A stretch of 5,454 nt of DNA from Clostridia bacterium (lineage in GTDB: Bacteria > Bacillota > Clostridia > SK-Y3 > JACMMQ01). This document shows positions 5,443 through 5,454 of this stretch, piece by piece. The DNA lies in assembly GCA_014378955.1 (NCBI GenBank), contig JACMMQ010000139.1, positions 1 to 5,454 on the forward strand, read 5' to 3'. Numbering within the stretch: the first letter of the stretch is position 1; each line of letters begins with the position of its first letter. The position numbers and the translations under genes are program-made. The notes under the pieces are model-generated. The model saw only the letters and a list, made by a program, of their open reading frames with translations, was not told where the DNA came from and did not search any database.

Positions 5443-5454
5443 AAAAATTATTAA

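Overview
The window carries six recognisable genes and looks like ordinary chromosomal DNA of a low-GC, anaerobic member of the Bacillota (Clostridia-like). The reasons are the strong AGGAG-type Shine-Dalgarno sites, two TTG start codons backed by such sites, a RodA-type protein, and an aldo/keto reductase with a cysteine-rich iron-sulfur tail. I cannot name the genus from the sequence alone.

Left edge (1-290): the minus strand encodes part of an extracellular beta-sandwich repeat of the kind found in large Bacteroidota surface proteins. It has no start codon or signal peptide and seems to change frame near 165-240. It does not fit the rest of the window and may be a remnant, a transferred fragment or an assembly junction.

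Rightward unit (276-2096): a sigma-A-like promoter precedes a RodA-like peptidoglycan glycosyltransferase gene. This is followed after 76 bases by a GtrA-family membrane protein gene and a strong intrinsic terminator at 2060-2096. The two are probably co-transcribed and both belong to envelope assembly.

Leftward unit (4387-2112): an extended -10 promoter with a palindrome over its -35 box drives three tightly packed genes: aldo/keto reductase with a ferredoxin-like tail, a slipin/stomatin-type SPFH membrane protein, and a small Dabb-domain protein. The ribosome binding sites of the second and third genes each overlap the stop codon of the gene before, so translation is probably coupled. The unit converges on the shared terminator.

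Right end (4423-5454): a leftward YihY/BrkB-family membrane protein gene, preceded by about 170 bases packed with at least seven consecutive small palindromes. This hairpin array looks like a dispersed intergenic repeat or a structured leader, and it is the most unusual non-coding structure in the window.
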